NCBI GenBank assembly: GCA_947247005.1
Contig: OX365960.1
Coordinates: forward strand, 18,441,533 to 18,505,532
Source of the DNA: Spisula solida
Taxonomy: Eukaryota > Mollusca > Bivalvia > Venerida > Mactridae
DNA length: 64,000 bases
Direction of reading: 5' to 3'
How positions within the stretch are numbered: the first letter of the stretch is position 1; each line of letters opens with the position of its first letter. Shown piece after piece: positions 47,552 to 60,035 of this stretch. The notes below the pieces were generated by a model. It saw nothing but the letters and a program-made list of their open reading frames with translations, did no database searches and was not told where the DNA came from. Position numbers and translations under genes: made by a program.

Positions 47552-47625
47552 ACTGGTCACCATAGCAACGAAGTAAGTGATTTCGACATCATTCATAAGA
47601 AATTTTAAATATAAGATATAGTAAT
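47552..47625 (+). repeat. Fragment of the 600-bp TIR element family
   Basis: TGGTCACCATAGCAACGAAG followed by TTTCGACATCATTCAT matches the interior of the copy at 37802-38410 (about 38209-38265). No TIRs are present. Confidence 0.6.
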
Positions 47626-49066
47626 ATATGCCTGAATTATTAAATAACTGAAAGCTCCACCACAAAGTCTTATCGTTCTGTCTTTAAGGCTTTGTGCTTT
47701 GTTATTTTAAATAAACATTAAATAGTTTACCTAACATATAACTTAACTTAACCTATCTAATAATTTTAAAAATATGTGTCTCTTTAGAGAACATTTGTGG
47801 GCATACTCTAGCCCACAAAGTTCGCAAATGGAATTTTTGCGTCTTTTCATTTTTAAAACAAAATCGTTTTATTTACAAATATGTATCCAAAAGAACTTAC
47901 ACTTTAGTACAAGGCGTTATGCATGTATTCCGTATGTTCTGTTAAGCAAACGCTCGAAAATATCCACAACATATTTCGAAATCAATGAAATAGCATTCTG
48001 AGGCGCGTCGTTTATGTCAAATATTTGCACATTTTCTATAGATTCGATTTAAACATATAGATTTTTCATGCATTATAGATCATCAGAAATGGAGAGATGA
48101 GTAGCGTGTTACGGTAGAAAATATGATTTTGAACTTTATTGAAATAAGGAACAAAAAGAAAAAAAACTTCAACTGTACAAAATGGCACCCGTTTGTATAC
48201 AAATTGATGAAACTAAGCGAGTTCGATTCTCCACCCTGTTTTATATTCGATTCATGTTCATGAAAAGTCACATAACTGTCGACCTGTCGACATTCCTAGT
48301 TTTGGTCGTTGTTTGAGCGTTTAATGCTTGATAAGGTATGTTATAGCAGGGTCAGTCAAAATTAATTTGAGAGTTGTTAATTTAAGCCTTCAAAATGTAA
48401 TTGCAGTTGTATTTTCTATTGATCATCGTCACATATTATTCAATGCGGATCTTCTGGTGAATTCCGTTATCAGATACGGGCTTATACATATAGTTGCCAG
48501 TCAGACAAAGAACATTAGTAAGAGGTATGCGTTCGCAAAAGCAACATGGATATTGAAGCTGCTGTAAATTCAATGGTTTAGTTCAACCTTATATAGCGTG
48601 ATTTATTACTTCATCATGTGTATCTTGTAGAATAGCTCATCTAAATAATCAGCAATTATTTCAGAATGGTCACAAATGCTGTCTTATTTTGTTGCCTAGC
48701 AGCAGTTTTACCCACATTTTATCATTTTCTCGCCGTGTGTTCTTTTCTTTGCCATGGTGTTCTTAAACTTATCCCTTATGTCACAATTTCTCTTTGATAA
48801 GATTAAGAATAAAGTCCAGTGACCATAATAGAAATCAAATGTACAATGTATTGGAAAAAAATGATTCGTTCTTTTGGGTGGGGTAAAATTGTGATTTTAA
48901 TACCATCAAATATAAAATGACCATTTATATTTTCGTCAAGTATATTTTCTATATTTGTGGAACAAAGCACTAGATTTAAGTTCATCTGATGGTTTTGCGT
49001 ATTACGATATAAATATCAGGTTCGCAATTGTCAGGTATACATTTTTATTACCTACATGTAGCACTC
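47626..49066. other. Intergenic
   Basis: No gene I can support. A GGTGGGGTAAAA block near 48877 resembles the interior of the TIR element at 28661-29570. Confidence 0.45.
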
Positions 49067-49068
49067 TA

Positions 49069-50288
49069 CACTCACCAAACGTTCTAACTCGCCAGTTTAT
49101 ATATTTTTTGTATTTCATTCCCGTTTTGTGAAAAATGCATGTATTCACCTGAAATTTCGCTTACCCATACATGATTAAGAAATGCAGCTGAGTATTTTGA
49201 CCGTTTTGCATTTAATTTCAGTGCATTCGGTGTACTGCGTAATAATGATTTTTGCACGTACACTCCCCAAACGTTCTAACTCGCCAGTTTATATATTTTT
49301 TGTATTTCATTCCCGTTTTGTGAAAAATGCATGTATTCACCTGAAATTTCGCTTACCCATACATGATTAAGAAATGCAGCTGAGTATTGGTTTATTTTGA
49401 CCGTTTTGCATTTAATTTCAGTGCATTCGGTGTACTGCGTAATAATGATTTTTGCACGTGCAACGCATGTGGACCAGAATTCACGCGCCCATAAACAAAA
49501 TCGGCATTACTGATGACTGTTCATCTTGAAAAACACATAACATGCCGAAGATGACTCGAGAGGAGCTCTCATGAGATTACGAAAAACCACTGTGAACACA
49601 ATTCCTTGTTGACATTTTTTTGTTTTATTAATATTTTTTTTAATAATGCATTTATTAACACGAACTTTCACATACTGACATATGACTATTCAATATAGCC
49701 AAATAGTTGTTTATTTTGGCCTACCAACGCTCTAATTCACCGTTTTAGACGTTATGTAGAATAATTTACACGTGTAATGCATGCGCGTCGAAAAGCACGT
49801 GTTTATGTACGGTTTTGATGTTAGTGAAGAAATATACTTAACATGTTGAACTTGGCACGAACAGAACGCGGTTGACCTGACGGGATGTCATCAGTTTAGA
49901 TAAAGTTGCGGCCCTTAGTTTTGCTTTTTATTATAAAAATGATTTTCTATTTCGTTTGTAATTGTTATTTTAATGAATATTTCCGTTTTTTTCATTCACA
50001 AGAACCTTCAAATTTTTAAATCAACACTCAAGCAAAATTTGCAAAATTGACATTTCATTGAAATAGCCTTTGTGAAATGTTGTTGTAAGATTTTTACACT
50101 TCATCCAAGTACGTTTTGCGTCCATCTCGGCATGTTACGTGGCTTTCTGGGAGGGCAGACATCAGTTGTGCTAAATGTTAATGAATATGCACGTGTTCAT
50201 GAACAATTTGGGTGAAATATGTTGTGACTTTGTAAAATCGACTTCATTACACAAAATTATGGTGGCGGGTTAGAACTTTTGGGTAGTG
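49069..50288. mobile_element. Tc1/mariner-like non-autonomous element with duplicated left end
   Basis: The ends CACTCACCAAACGTTCTAAC and (reverse complement of the right end) CACTACCCAAAAGTTCTAAC form imperfect TIRs, flanked by TA at 49067-49068 and 50289-50290. The left about 192 bp is repeated in tandem from 49261, and a diverged similar block lies near 49722-49750. No coding capacity. Confidence 0.7.
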
Positions 50289-51118
50289 TATGTAACGAAT
50301 AGTTCGTCATTTTTGACTGTTTTATATCTAAATGTTTATTTTTAGACTCGTGTATGAAACAGTTCATTGCCGGGGGTGAAACAGTTTTTACTGTTCCGCC
50401 CCTGGATGAACTGTTGCCTGCGCACTACGATGCGCAATATAGATTCCTGCAAAATTACCCAGCAAGATTTACAGCGTAGTTTTAGTAAAATTTGTCAATT
50501 TCACATGCTTTTTTAAAATTATTTAAGAGTGTCAATTTCAGCAATAGCGTAGGCAAAGTTTCCCGGATAAAGGCGACCATGATGCCGAACTTTACATCAA
50601 ACTGGATGACGTATTTGTCAAAACTGGATGACGTCATTTATCCACAAACGCTTAAAATATGCAGATCGAGTAAACGACTGCGGTGGAAATGTGTAATTAC
50701 CAATTAAACCTTATCAAAAATAGCCGATACTCAGTTATATAACTGATTACACGATGCAAATACTTGTTACACAAGGAAACCGTCTTTAATTCTCACAATT
50801 AACGAATATATACAATTCAATAACCATCTGATGCAGAATTTAAACATTGAAATGTGAAAGTAAGTACACTGTCGTAATCGTAAATTTTCGTACCGAAAAC
50901 AAAATGTAAATAACTCTTGAACAATGTTAGTCTCTATTTTGCTTAAATACATGCCGAATTCATTTTTTGATAATAAATCATAGGGATAATGACAGGATAA
51001 TGACAGTCTAGAATTTATAACAAAATTGTCCGCTACGACAAATTTCCAAAAAATATCCTTTTTGTTTGTTTTAATAGTATAATTTTACTGTAGTTATATA
51101 GAGTGCTAGGTAAAAAAA
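50289..51118. other. Intergenic
   Basis: I see no gene or clear repeat here. Confidence 0.4.
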
Positions 51119-51274
51119 CAGTTATTTCATGTCTTTAGGTAAAGAGTCAAAACAATTGTCCCTTGGTATCAGGGAAGACTTTTGAACTGCTGTATGAGGC
51201 CGATAGGCAAAAGTCTTCCCTGTTCCCTCGGGACAATAGTTTTGACTGTTAACCAAACAGATATGAAATAACTG
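51119..51274. repeat. Foldback element
   Basis: CAGTTATTTCATGTCTTTAG at the left pairs with the right end at 51252-51274. The inner arms include CAGGGAAGACTTTTG / CAAAAGTCTTCCCTG. Confidence 0.8.
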
Positions 51275-52310
51275 TATAATGTTTCCATAGCAAAACAAAC
51301 TTCTGTCCTACAGGCAGCGTAAACGCATGTTCTCGGGTTGTCTTCTTTAGTTACCTGTCATGACCGAGATAAGTATTCACCAAAACATCAGGGAGGTACA
51401 CCATTTGATAATACATGTAATGTACAGGAATATACAAAAACTTTTTTCCTAAACATTATTTAGCAACTCTCAATTGTTTTTTACTGCCCCTCGTTTTATG
51501 TTTATATCGATTAAGAAATTGGTAAAAACTCTGATAAACGACTTTCCCTTATTCCATCATTTACATAAGTAAAGCATTCTGACTAACATTGTCAAGGGCA
51601 TCGACGTTTTCGAGGAACACAGAAAATACATTATGATTAACATGTATGTATTCGTTCACTGCTTCCTGGAGATTGACATATATTGTTCTTAAATGGTGGC
51701 GTCTTTTATAAGCATGTTGTATATCCATAGAAGGAACATTTGTAATCTCCATAAGCCAAACAAAACCTTAACGTAATCCGTCCATCATTAGCCGACGTCA
51801 TTTCGACGTAATTTCGTGTTATTACGGGAAACTTCGGTACCTTCCGGAAAATTTTATAAACATCCGTAAACATTAAATATTTTTATTTTACGGTATTCAT
51901 ATCAATAAATCTGCTTAATAAATGATGTCTTGGTAGTTATAGTTGACGATCTTTAAAAAAATAAATTTTAAATAAAAAAAATAGTGACGAGTTCCTTCCC
52001 TTTGATATTCGAAGTCATAGAAACGCTCGCGAAATCAAGCGCCGAAATGACATGGCGAGCAGACTTATTCTCGACGTGAGGTCGATTTTGTCACCAAAAC
52101 TGTGTTATTCGGAAAGGTTGAGGACTGTTATCAGTCTAAATTACATTGGTAAACACCGTTGTGAGGACGAATACCGTTATTCTTATGAATTTTTCGGTTG
52201 AGAACGATGGAAATCTCGGAAACAAACATTGAGCTGTTGAGAAAACGAAAGTAGAAATATTTCTGTTGCACCATTTCGTCGAGAAGAGACTCAATAGTGC
52301 AAACCAGCCT

Positions 52311-53405
52311 ATGTTGATGTTCATCACGATGCTTCTCAACACTATTGAGGTAAAACTTGCTAAAACATTGTGTTCTTGATCAAATATTCTTGTATCAGAT
52401 GAGCGTTTTAGGCTCCATTTTACATCTTGTTATTGTCAGCTCGACTGTACTTGGTCATTTTCAATTCAGAACTATTCTGATTTTGAATGGTTATTTTTGT
52501 GATCTTCGTGTAAGCATAGTGTTATTTTAACTAGATCAAATGGATTATTTAGTTTAAAAAGCTCAGTGGAAGTCTCGCTTGTTTTTTTGTAAAAGATGTA
52601 GGCCTACAAGGAATAGCCCATGTATCTACATGTACATATTTGTGAAAGAACTGGACTGCATGTACTGAAATAGCCTTGTAGTAGCCGCAGGTCTATTGTT
52701 TAGTGTACTCGACTTGTAACAGGGAAAGCTGGGTTCAAGGTCCAGGCCTTTTTTTTTGCTGAATTTTGTAGAGGCCCAGGCCCTTTTGTTTTGTGAAAAT
52801 TTAACACGAAAATCCTCAAAATTGTGAAAAAGTTCGCGCAGAAACTTTTCAAATTGTTATAAACTAAGCGCGATAAATCATCAAATTGTAAAATAATTTT
52901 TTCAGATGTTAGCTCTCAATTTTTGTCCACTTGTCCCAAACATGCATGTTATGATATAATACTTCATATCAAGTCCAGTACAGGAATATATGAATTATGA
53001 CTTTTTATCTATGTTTGGTTTGTTTGATGCTATGTGGTGAAGTTGTGAAGGGGCCTTTATAAATTGTGAAAGGGGCCTATAGGAAATTGTGAAAGGGGCT
53101 GATGAAGGCCCCTCGTATATAGTGAAAAAAAGCCCTGAGTTCACATAATACTTGTTGCAACATCTGTCTATTTGATAGAAAAACAAAACAAATATATCTC
53201 TTATAAAAGTAGTTTACCTTAAGCATTTCTGCACTAAGTATGAGACATGACACTATAAATCTGCCAAGTCACTTAGTGTCAACATAATAAACAACAAGGT
53301 GATAATAATTATTATTTATATTTGCAGGGAATCGAGAATGGTACGTTTCACTTGAAACAGTTGACTTCAAAACTAGAGATGCTGAAGAAATGTGTGCAGA
53401 ATTGA
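52311..53405 (+). CDS. Candidate spliced small ORF (38 aa), unrecognised
   Basis: A possible transcript joins an exon ending 52349 (GAG|GTAAAA), an exon 53328-53435 (TTTGCAG| ... GAG|GTAATG) and an exon from 54018 (TTTGCAG|). Across the first junction, the frame from the ATG at 52311 reads MLMFITMLLNTIEG and on to ENGTFHLKQLTSKLEMLKKC, stopping at 53405. No family is recognised. It may be a noncoding RNA, or only chance splice sites. Confidence 0.25.
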
Positions 53406-54534
53406 GAAAATGTAAAAGTGTAGTGTAACTGTGAGGTAATGCATGATTGTATTGTTACAGTTTGTTGCATAAGCAGAAGTAATGCGCGTCCATGTTTTGC
53501 AAATACATTGTTCCTAATGCAAAATTTAGGTTATAATTAAGCACCTATCCCTAATTCAACGATTTGAACTTTCTGTCTTATAATTGTATACATAATTCAG
53601 TTTGGTTGCTAAAATTGTTTTTGGTTGTAGTTACCATGACAATATTCCAAATAAATTCAAATTATATTGCAGTTCAGTCATAGATCTGTTCTTATAATAT
53701 CTGTCTTTATTGGAGCTGTCATTGACGATTCCGATATATCGTTGATACATTGATATATTGATTTTCAAGTAAAGGTGAACAAGAAACAGACCTATCAGTC
53801 ATGTAGCAGTCACTTAATTTGAATTCTACACTCTATATGTTTAATACTGGGTATAGATTCAGCTTTTGAAAATAGCACTTTTGGCTTTAGTTTAGATTTG
53901 ATATAATTTGACAATTTCTGAACTTTCATTTTTTTAACAAAGAAAATGTTTTGTGCAGGACCACCAGGATCATATAAGTATATACATGTAATTATAATGT
54001 TATAATATTATTTGCAGGTTGTGAAATACTGTTGCTGAATACTACACAGATTGCAACAGTGGAATCAGACATAGCATATTACCCGGAATGCAGCACGGGA
54101 ACAAGATTTTGCATATAACCCAGATCGGACCATGGAACTTTTTTCTGAAAGATTGTTAAATATTTACATATTAATAGAGGAATATATCGCGCAGTTGTTC
54201 CTTTTATACTTGCACTCAGAAATGGTTGTATTGTTCAGGATTAGTGTCAGTGTCCATACCGTCTAAATTTGGATTGGCAGACAAAGTTCCTTTACTTTGA
54301 TTCCATGTGACAGTTTTCCTGTGTCATAAAGTGCATTCTATTGTATAAATAATATTTGAGTGTCAATTAAGAACTTGAGATACAGAGTGTATGAGTTAAT
54401 TTTCACCCATTACTCCATAGATATACAACTTGAACATTTATAAGTATGAGAGAGGACATATAAACTTTATAAGGGTATGATTATACTTGTAAAGTATGCT
54501 TGGGTATATTGAGTTTAGCACACCTGTCATATAG

Positions 54535-55150
54535 TCACAAGGTGAGCTTTTGTGATCACCCGATGTCCGTCATTCCCACCCTTTTTGCTTGCATAGGCAG
54601 TAGAAATCACAATTTTACTATAATCTTTATGAAACATAGACACAACGACCATCTCAACAAATATTTATTTTATATTGGGTCATTTGGGGTTAAAAAGGTG
54701 TTACTTGGTCAAATCATACATGAATCTTGTGAAGTCACAGGAGTTCACTATTTTGGTCCAATTTTTATGACTGATCATCTCAACAAAATCTGGCTCAAGT
54801 TCTATATTGGGTCATAAGTGGTCAAAACATAGGTCAATATCATTATGTCAAATCATACACAAACCTTGTGCAGTCTCTAAAGGTCTCCAGTTTGGTTTAA
54901 TCTTCATGAAACTTGATGACAATGATCCCTAAACAAAGTCTATGTCAAGTTCTACATTGGGTCATCTGGGATAAAAAAACTAGGTCACTATAGATCCAAT
55001 CATGCATACATGTACACATTGAGTAGTCACTAGAGGCCACAAGTTTAGTCTAATCTTTATGAAACTTTGTGACTTTGGTCACGATGATCAACTCAGGGTC
55101 ATCTGGGGTTAAAAACTAGGCCACTGTGTTAAATAATCGATAAAGCTAAG
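54535..55150 (+). repeat. Interspersed repeat with about 165-bp internal tandem units
   Basis: The head CAAGGTGAGCTTTTGTGATC is like that at 62317. It is followed by about three diverged units, each with a TTGGGTCATCTGGGGTTAAA-type block, CTAGGTCACT and ATCATACA. The open frame at 54500-54817 is repeat sequence. Confidence 0.7.
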
Positions 55151-55349
55151 TTGTCTTTTAGGGCATGTGGCTAATGCTGTGTTGATTGTGACAAATGGAT
55201 GGCTGTCAGTTCACTAATGTCTAAAACATATTTGCTTTTGAATGAAAACATGACGTGTGTATATTCATTTTCTTAGTTAGATCATTAGCTATAAGCCAAT
55301 GGATGTTTTAATGCGTTTTCTTATTTTTGGGGTTATACAATGGTCCAGC

Positions 55350-55890
55350 CAAAGGGAAGGAATTTAACTATTTCTGTATCCATAGCAACCACAGTTACAA
55401 TCAGAATAATACAAATATTCAAGTTTACACAATCTCCCTTTAAACTCCTTTCTGTATACCAAGTTTCATAGGTCTAGCTTGGAAACTGTTTTAGTTATGC
55501 CAGGATTCCAGATTTTATAGATTTTTTTCTATTTCCGTTTCCATAGCAACCACACGTTTTGTTATAATCAAAACATATTTAGATGTGCATAATCTCCTTA
55601 TTGGCACCTACCCACATACCAAGTTTTGTAATCCTAACTTAGAAACTGTTATGGCAGGATCCAGATTTTTACATTTTTCATTATTTTTGTCTCCATAGCA
55701 ACCACAATTTTTATTAGATTCAAAATATTTTTGGACGTGCATAATTCCCTTATTGCCCCCTATCCACATACCAAGTTTCATAAACCTAGTTTGAAAACTG
55801 TTTGAGCTATGTCAGGATCCTGACTTTTGAGGAACGGACGAAGGGTAAACCTATGTCCCCTCTGGTTGAAAGTCGATAGGGGACTAAAAA
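55350..55890 (+). repeat. Repeat of three about 150-bp tandem units
   Basis: Each unit has TCCATAGCAACCAC, CCACATACCAAGTTTCATA-like and GAAACTGTT...GCCAGGAT blocks. Unit starts are near 55375, 55545 and 55685. It ends with a GGAACGGACGAAGG motif and GATAGGGGACTAAAAAA. Confidence 0.75.
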
Positions 55891-55913
55891 AAAATTTCTG
55901 AATTTTATGTCAG

Positions 55914-56010
55914 AACATACATCAACTTGTAGCAAATGATCTAACTAACAAAATGAATACACACATGACATGTTTTCAGTCAAAAATGAAAAAGTTTCTG
56001 TGTTTTTAGT
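55914..56010 (+). repeat. Interspersed repeat, copy 2 (copy 1 at 7150-7257)
   Basis: ACATCAACTTGTAGCAAATG and ACACATGACATGTTTTCAG match copy 1 in order. Confidence 0.6.
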
Positions 56011-57104
56011 AAATGAGAACTCATTCTCCAGCGAGTACAGAAATAAGAGTATGCAAAGAAAAGTACATTTTCTGAAATAAATCTGTGGTAAACTTTTTTT
56101 ATTTTGTTATTTTCTTATACAATATTGATTACTTAAAATTTGTATGTTACTATTGTAGCATGCCAATCATTTTATAAGATGATTTTATACTATTCTTTGA
56201 AAGGGAAATTTAAATATTTTGATAAATCTACTCATTCAAAACACTGAAATTGAAAGATAGAGGTGAAAGAAAAAAATATGAAGTAATTTACAAATTTCTG
56301 TTACATATCATTTACAAACACATTCCATTGGCTGTGTAAAAACATAAAACTTTGCACAATTTATTGATTTTATTGACACAAAAAATAGAAAAATACTGTT
56401 AGGACCTTTTCTGAAATTTGCTCTATTTTGATATGGATGGTTACCATAGTTAAAATGGAATTTCTCCAAAACGGCGTGGTAAAAAAAATTATATTTAGAC
56501 AAGCCATGTGATACCCTTAATGAAAAAGTTAGTTTCATTGGGAATCTAAATTTTGCCAATGATGGATGGATTACCTTAATTGCCAAGTTGCAATACACAC
56601 ACCGATTCTATTCAAAATTTATTGATTCTGAAGTTATCCGTTTGCAAAGCGCAATAACCAAATGTCAGGGCGAATCGTTGTATGATACATTAGAACTGTA
56701 TTTTCTTAATAGCTAGCCAACTGTACTGTTGTTCAATTACGCTAATATTGAATTGTTAATTTCGTTTTAGTTTGATGTCGGACAAAAGCTTTGCATAACT
56801 AATGTTGATGTATTGGTTACCGGATGATCAGATAAAAAAACTATATTGATTTCATTTGAAGTGAAAGGAAGTGTGATTTCTCTTTTACTTTTCATAAAAA
56901 TATGTACTGCATATCGGTCAAACAATGAGGTTAATTTATGCATGGATTATGTTATGCCAAAGGAGCCCTTTTTGTATGTAGCTTCAACGGAAGATCCAAA
57001 CCCCATATTGCACTATGGGGAATCATGAATGATAGGAGACAAATATACATGTAGGCTATTTGAAAAATCGTCTACTTCGAAAACAAGCCCTGTTTAAATT
57101 ACAA
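56011..57104. other. Intergenic
   Basis: AT-rich with no supported gene. The open frame at 56846-57028 begins at TTG rather than ATG and shows no domain. Confidence 0.45.
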
Positions 57105-57300
57105 CCGCGACAGTGACCGAGTGGTTAGGGCGTCCGCCTTGAAGGCAGGAGACCGAAAGTCTGCATCTCGGCGGAAGCTGGGTTAGAATTGATGCGGTCG
57201 ACTGGTGAGCTGCCAGATAGTTAAGTAATGTTTACCGTAGGTCCATCTCTACCAGGCGCCCTGCAGTAAGAGAAGGGATTCGTGGAGAACTGCGCGCGCT
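57105..57300 (+). repeat. tRNA-Ser/Leu-like SINE candidate
   Basis: TGACCGAGTGGTTAGGGCG is an excellent class-II tRNA D-arm/A-box, followed by a long variable-arm-like segment. The B-box GGTTAGAATTG is degenerate and the anticodon stem is imperfect. The rest to about 57300 (CAGGCGCCCTGCAGTAAGAG) may be the SINE body. Confidence 0.5.
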
Positions 57301-57699
57301 AAGGATAGGTGTCTCAAATTGATGGTCGTTTCAATAGGAGTGACGCTATAACAAAAAAAGCCTTTTATAGTTTTTATACATTTATCGTCTTTGGCAAGTG
57401 CAAGAAGGTGAAATACGACAAAAAGCTCAAGACACGTCATGTTGAAATATTCTACTTATTTGAACTAACTACATGTAGTTTTGATTATTTCATTACCTTC
57501 ATTAGGGGTAAAATTAACAAAGGTATTGTCGAAGTAAGAATTTGCGGTATTTTTTGTACCCCGAGATATATTCTACTAATAGAAAAGATGTTTGAAAGTG
57601 TTTCTTTCTTGTTATATTAAAATACATATGTAAAAATAGGGAATTGTATAATAATCTTACTAATTTATTATATATTCGGTATATGGAATATATAAATGC

Positions 57700-58171
57700 T
57701 TCAGAGTTAAGCTTCGGTGAACGTGTGGTCTTGTCTTTCATCCAGACAAATCGTAGTGTTACTGTCTTCTTGGCAGTCGTTAGATAGTGTTTTCGGTATT
57801 CGTTATTTCTTCCAACATATGGTCTGTGTCGAGCCCTGGTTTTGATTTGTTTTTAACCATTTCATTTCATTTGGCATTCTATGATGCGGAATTGTGGCTA
57901 TTTCCAGATTTCTGCTGAAGGGTTCCACTTTAGTGTTGGTTTGGCATCTTGTTAATTTGTTGGTAGTACTTTGTGGCTAGTTGTAAATTGTTCCAGTTAA
58001 GTTATATGTATAATTATATTATGTCTTCTCAGATCATGCAATGTAGCAGTTTTGGCTTATATTTCTTTTCTGATGGGTCTTGTGGTGCCGGTAAAAGTTC
58101 GTGATGGATCATTTGATGAATCTTTACCGGAGTTTTGAAGTTATTTTTAGATAGGAGTCTCGTTGTTCCGG
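57700..58171 (-). pseudogene. Penelope-like element, 3' part (tentative)
   Basis: On the minus strand a CLDERQDHTFTEA-like stretch lies near 57715-57755, and upstream pieces look like the region after a GIY-YIG domain. It is placed here because of the GIY-YIG remnant on the far side of the LINE at 58178-59222. Heavily decayed. Confidence 0.4.
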
Positions 58172-58177
58172 TGTATA

Positions 58178-59222
58178 TATATTTATTTATTTAGGTCTCA
58201 TCTTTGTACAGCATACATACAATATACATATCAAATCACAGTAAAACATTGCACAAAGCCATTCTAATAAGACTTATAAGAGACAAAAAATCACAGTAAC
58301 ACTAATATAAAATTGTTACTCTACACACATTTACTTAAACGGATATTATAAAAGTATAATTACCATAACGTTATTTACATAATTATGCAAAATCAAGGAG
58401 CAGTTGTTAATCTTTGAAGCAAAATATTTTGTTAAAAAGAAAACTATAAAATTTGAAATAGAAAACGAGTAATAATGCACAATTAAAAATGGTATATGAA
58501 AGCGATTTTTAATTCGGTCAGACCGTAGTTAAACTGATTAACAGCTGCTTCTTAACATGAAATAAAACATATCACAAGGTACATGTAATTATAAATAATA
58601 TGGGAATTATTTACAGAGGTAAATATTTCTCTTATTTAAAATATTATGACAAGTTTTGGCACAAATTCTAATAACTGCCTGATTTGTAAAAACAAACTTC
58701 AGTTTGTCTTGATTAGAAAATGAGTTAAAATCGGATTTAATCGTAAAAGCTGTCTGCATTAGACGTGTGCGTTCACTATTATATACAATGCAATCAAATA
58801 AAACATGGATCTCCGATTCAACTTCATTACGAAAGGGGCATTTACGCTCAGATATACTTAAGTTATCATATCTGCCGGTTTCAATCCTGATTGGTGGAAC
58901 TCCACATCTAAATTTGCTGAACGCCGATCTAGGACTTGGTGGAAGTATCATTTTACAATAAGGCTCTACCTCAAAAACAGTTTTATAAGTACAGTAATTT
59001 CTTAATTTATTACGACCTTTTCCTGATTTACTGACAGGTCTTGAAATCGATTCTTTCCAATTTTCAATATATAAAGACATTAAACGTTCAACAATGTTAT
59101 CACAGATAAGATATTTTGGCACATGATTGAATAAATTTGTATAATCAGAAAGTTGACATGAATGTAACTGATTTTTTGTATGTCTTTTCTTGGCTTTCTT
59201 CCTCGTGTTAGTTTCCATCTAT
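58178..59222 (-). mobile_element. 5'-truncated LINE with an open C-terminal ORF2 segment
   Basis: The minus-strand frame 59218-58607 is open for 203 codons. It includes RSAFSKFRCGVPPIRIETGR, ERKCPFRNEVESEIHVLFDC and CIVYNSERTRLM, the C-terminal zinc-knuckle-like end of non-LTR retrotransposon ORF2 common in molluscs. The 3' UTR runs to about 58190 and ends in an AAATAAATAAAT-type tail. Direct TGTATA copies at 58172-58177 and 59223-59228 could be a target-site duplication. Confidence 0.75.
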
Positions 59223-59610
59223 TGTATAAGATTAAGTCCGAACGGCGATTTTGTTTTGAAACGTTCGATGATTGTTTCTTCTGTCCTCTGTAGAACCTTA
59301 TTTCGGTGTTGTTTTGTCCATAATTGTGTTCATGTGTGGATAAATGCCTTGATACTGGTTTTATGTTGTCCAAATAGACGGTCTCTGATTATGTAAACTG
59401 AGTGTCAGACATATTGAATGCCGCATTTTTGGCATGTGGTAAGATATATGTTGTGCAATCAAGTGTACCTCTTATTTTGAATGCGTTTCTCGTTGTGTGA
59501 ATGTGAATGGTGTCGTTTGGTTTGATAAGTTTGCAGGCTACGCAGTTTTTGTCACATGGTTATGACCCAGGATTGTCCAAAAAGGAAACACACAAACAAA
59601 AAAACAACGA
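59223..59610 (-). pseudogene. Penelope-like element, GIY-YIG endonuclease remnant
   Basis: The minus-strand translation shows CDKNCVACKLI, then FKIRGTLDCTTYILTTCQKC and GIQYVGLTL, followed by broken frames with stops. The CxxC, IRGxLDC and CxKCGIQYVG pattern is that of Penelope-like elements' GIY-YIG domain. Confidence 0.65.
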
Positions 59611-59809
59611 GAACCAAGTTCACTGTGAATGGTATCACGGGGTAGCTGCATAAATGCTTTTTTTAGTTGTCAACCAAAGAAAATAAGTAAACGCATAGTG
59701 GATGGTTTGGCGCAAAAATAATATGAAACTAGAAGATCTATAAAGCTGAAAAGTTCAATCTCCAATACCCTGCAGTTAAATACATGAATTTCAAACGACC
59801 CGGAAAATG

Positions 59810-60035
59810 GTTCACTTCAGTGTAATTATCATTTATAATTACCTCCCTTTATGGCTAATTATGCACAAAATTCGAAGTCCACAGTGTGTCATTCATTGCG
59901 GAGTGAGTATATAGGCTTGCATCCATTTTTGGGGATGTGGATGGTTCGTTCTATGTCTGACTCTTGCGTGGATGGCTAGGCGCTGCCGTCGTTTCTGTGT
60001 GGCTTTGGATTGTCTGTGCGCTACTGTATTTAATT
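59810..60035 (+). repeat. Interspersed repeat, related to 17832-18185
   Basis: CTTTATGGCTAATTATGCAC, GAAGTCCACAGTGTGTCA, TTTTTGGGGATGTGGATGG and ATGGCTAGGCGCTGCCGTC follow in the same order as in intron 3 of the SRCR/ZP gene. Confidence 0.85.

Noticed and set aside
54500..54817. 105-codon open frame
   Set aside because: Covers the tandem-unit repeat beginning at 54535; encodes only repeat sequence.
56846..57028. Signal-peptide exon for the 62-kb PAN-like gene
   Set aside because: The frame begins with TTG, has no ATG in a suitable place and no phase-1 donor fitting the 62021 exon.
58607..59218. Host gene of 203 codons
   Set aside because: Its motifs are those of a non-LTR retrotransposon ORF2 C-terminus, and it has a retrotransposon-type tail.
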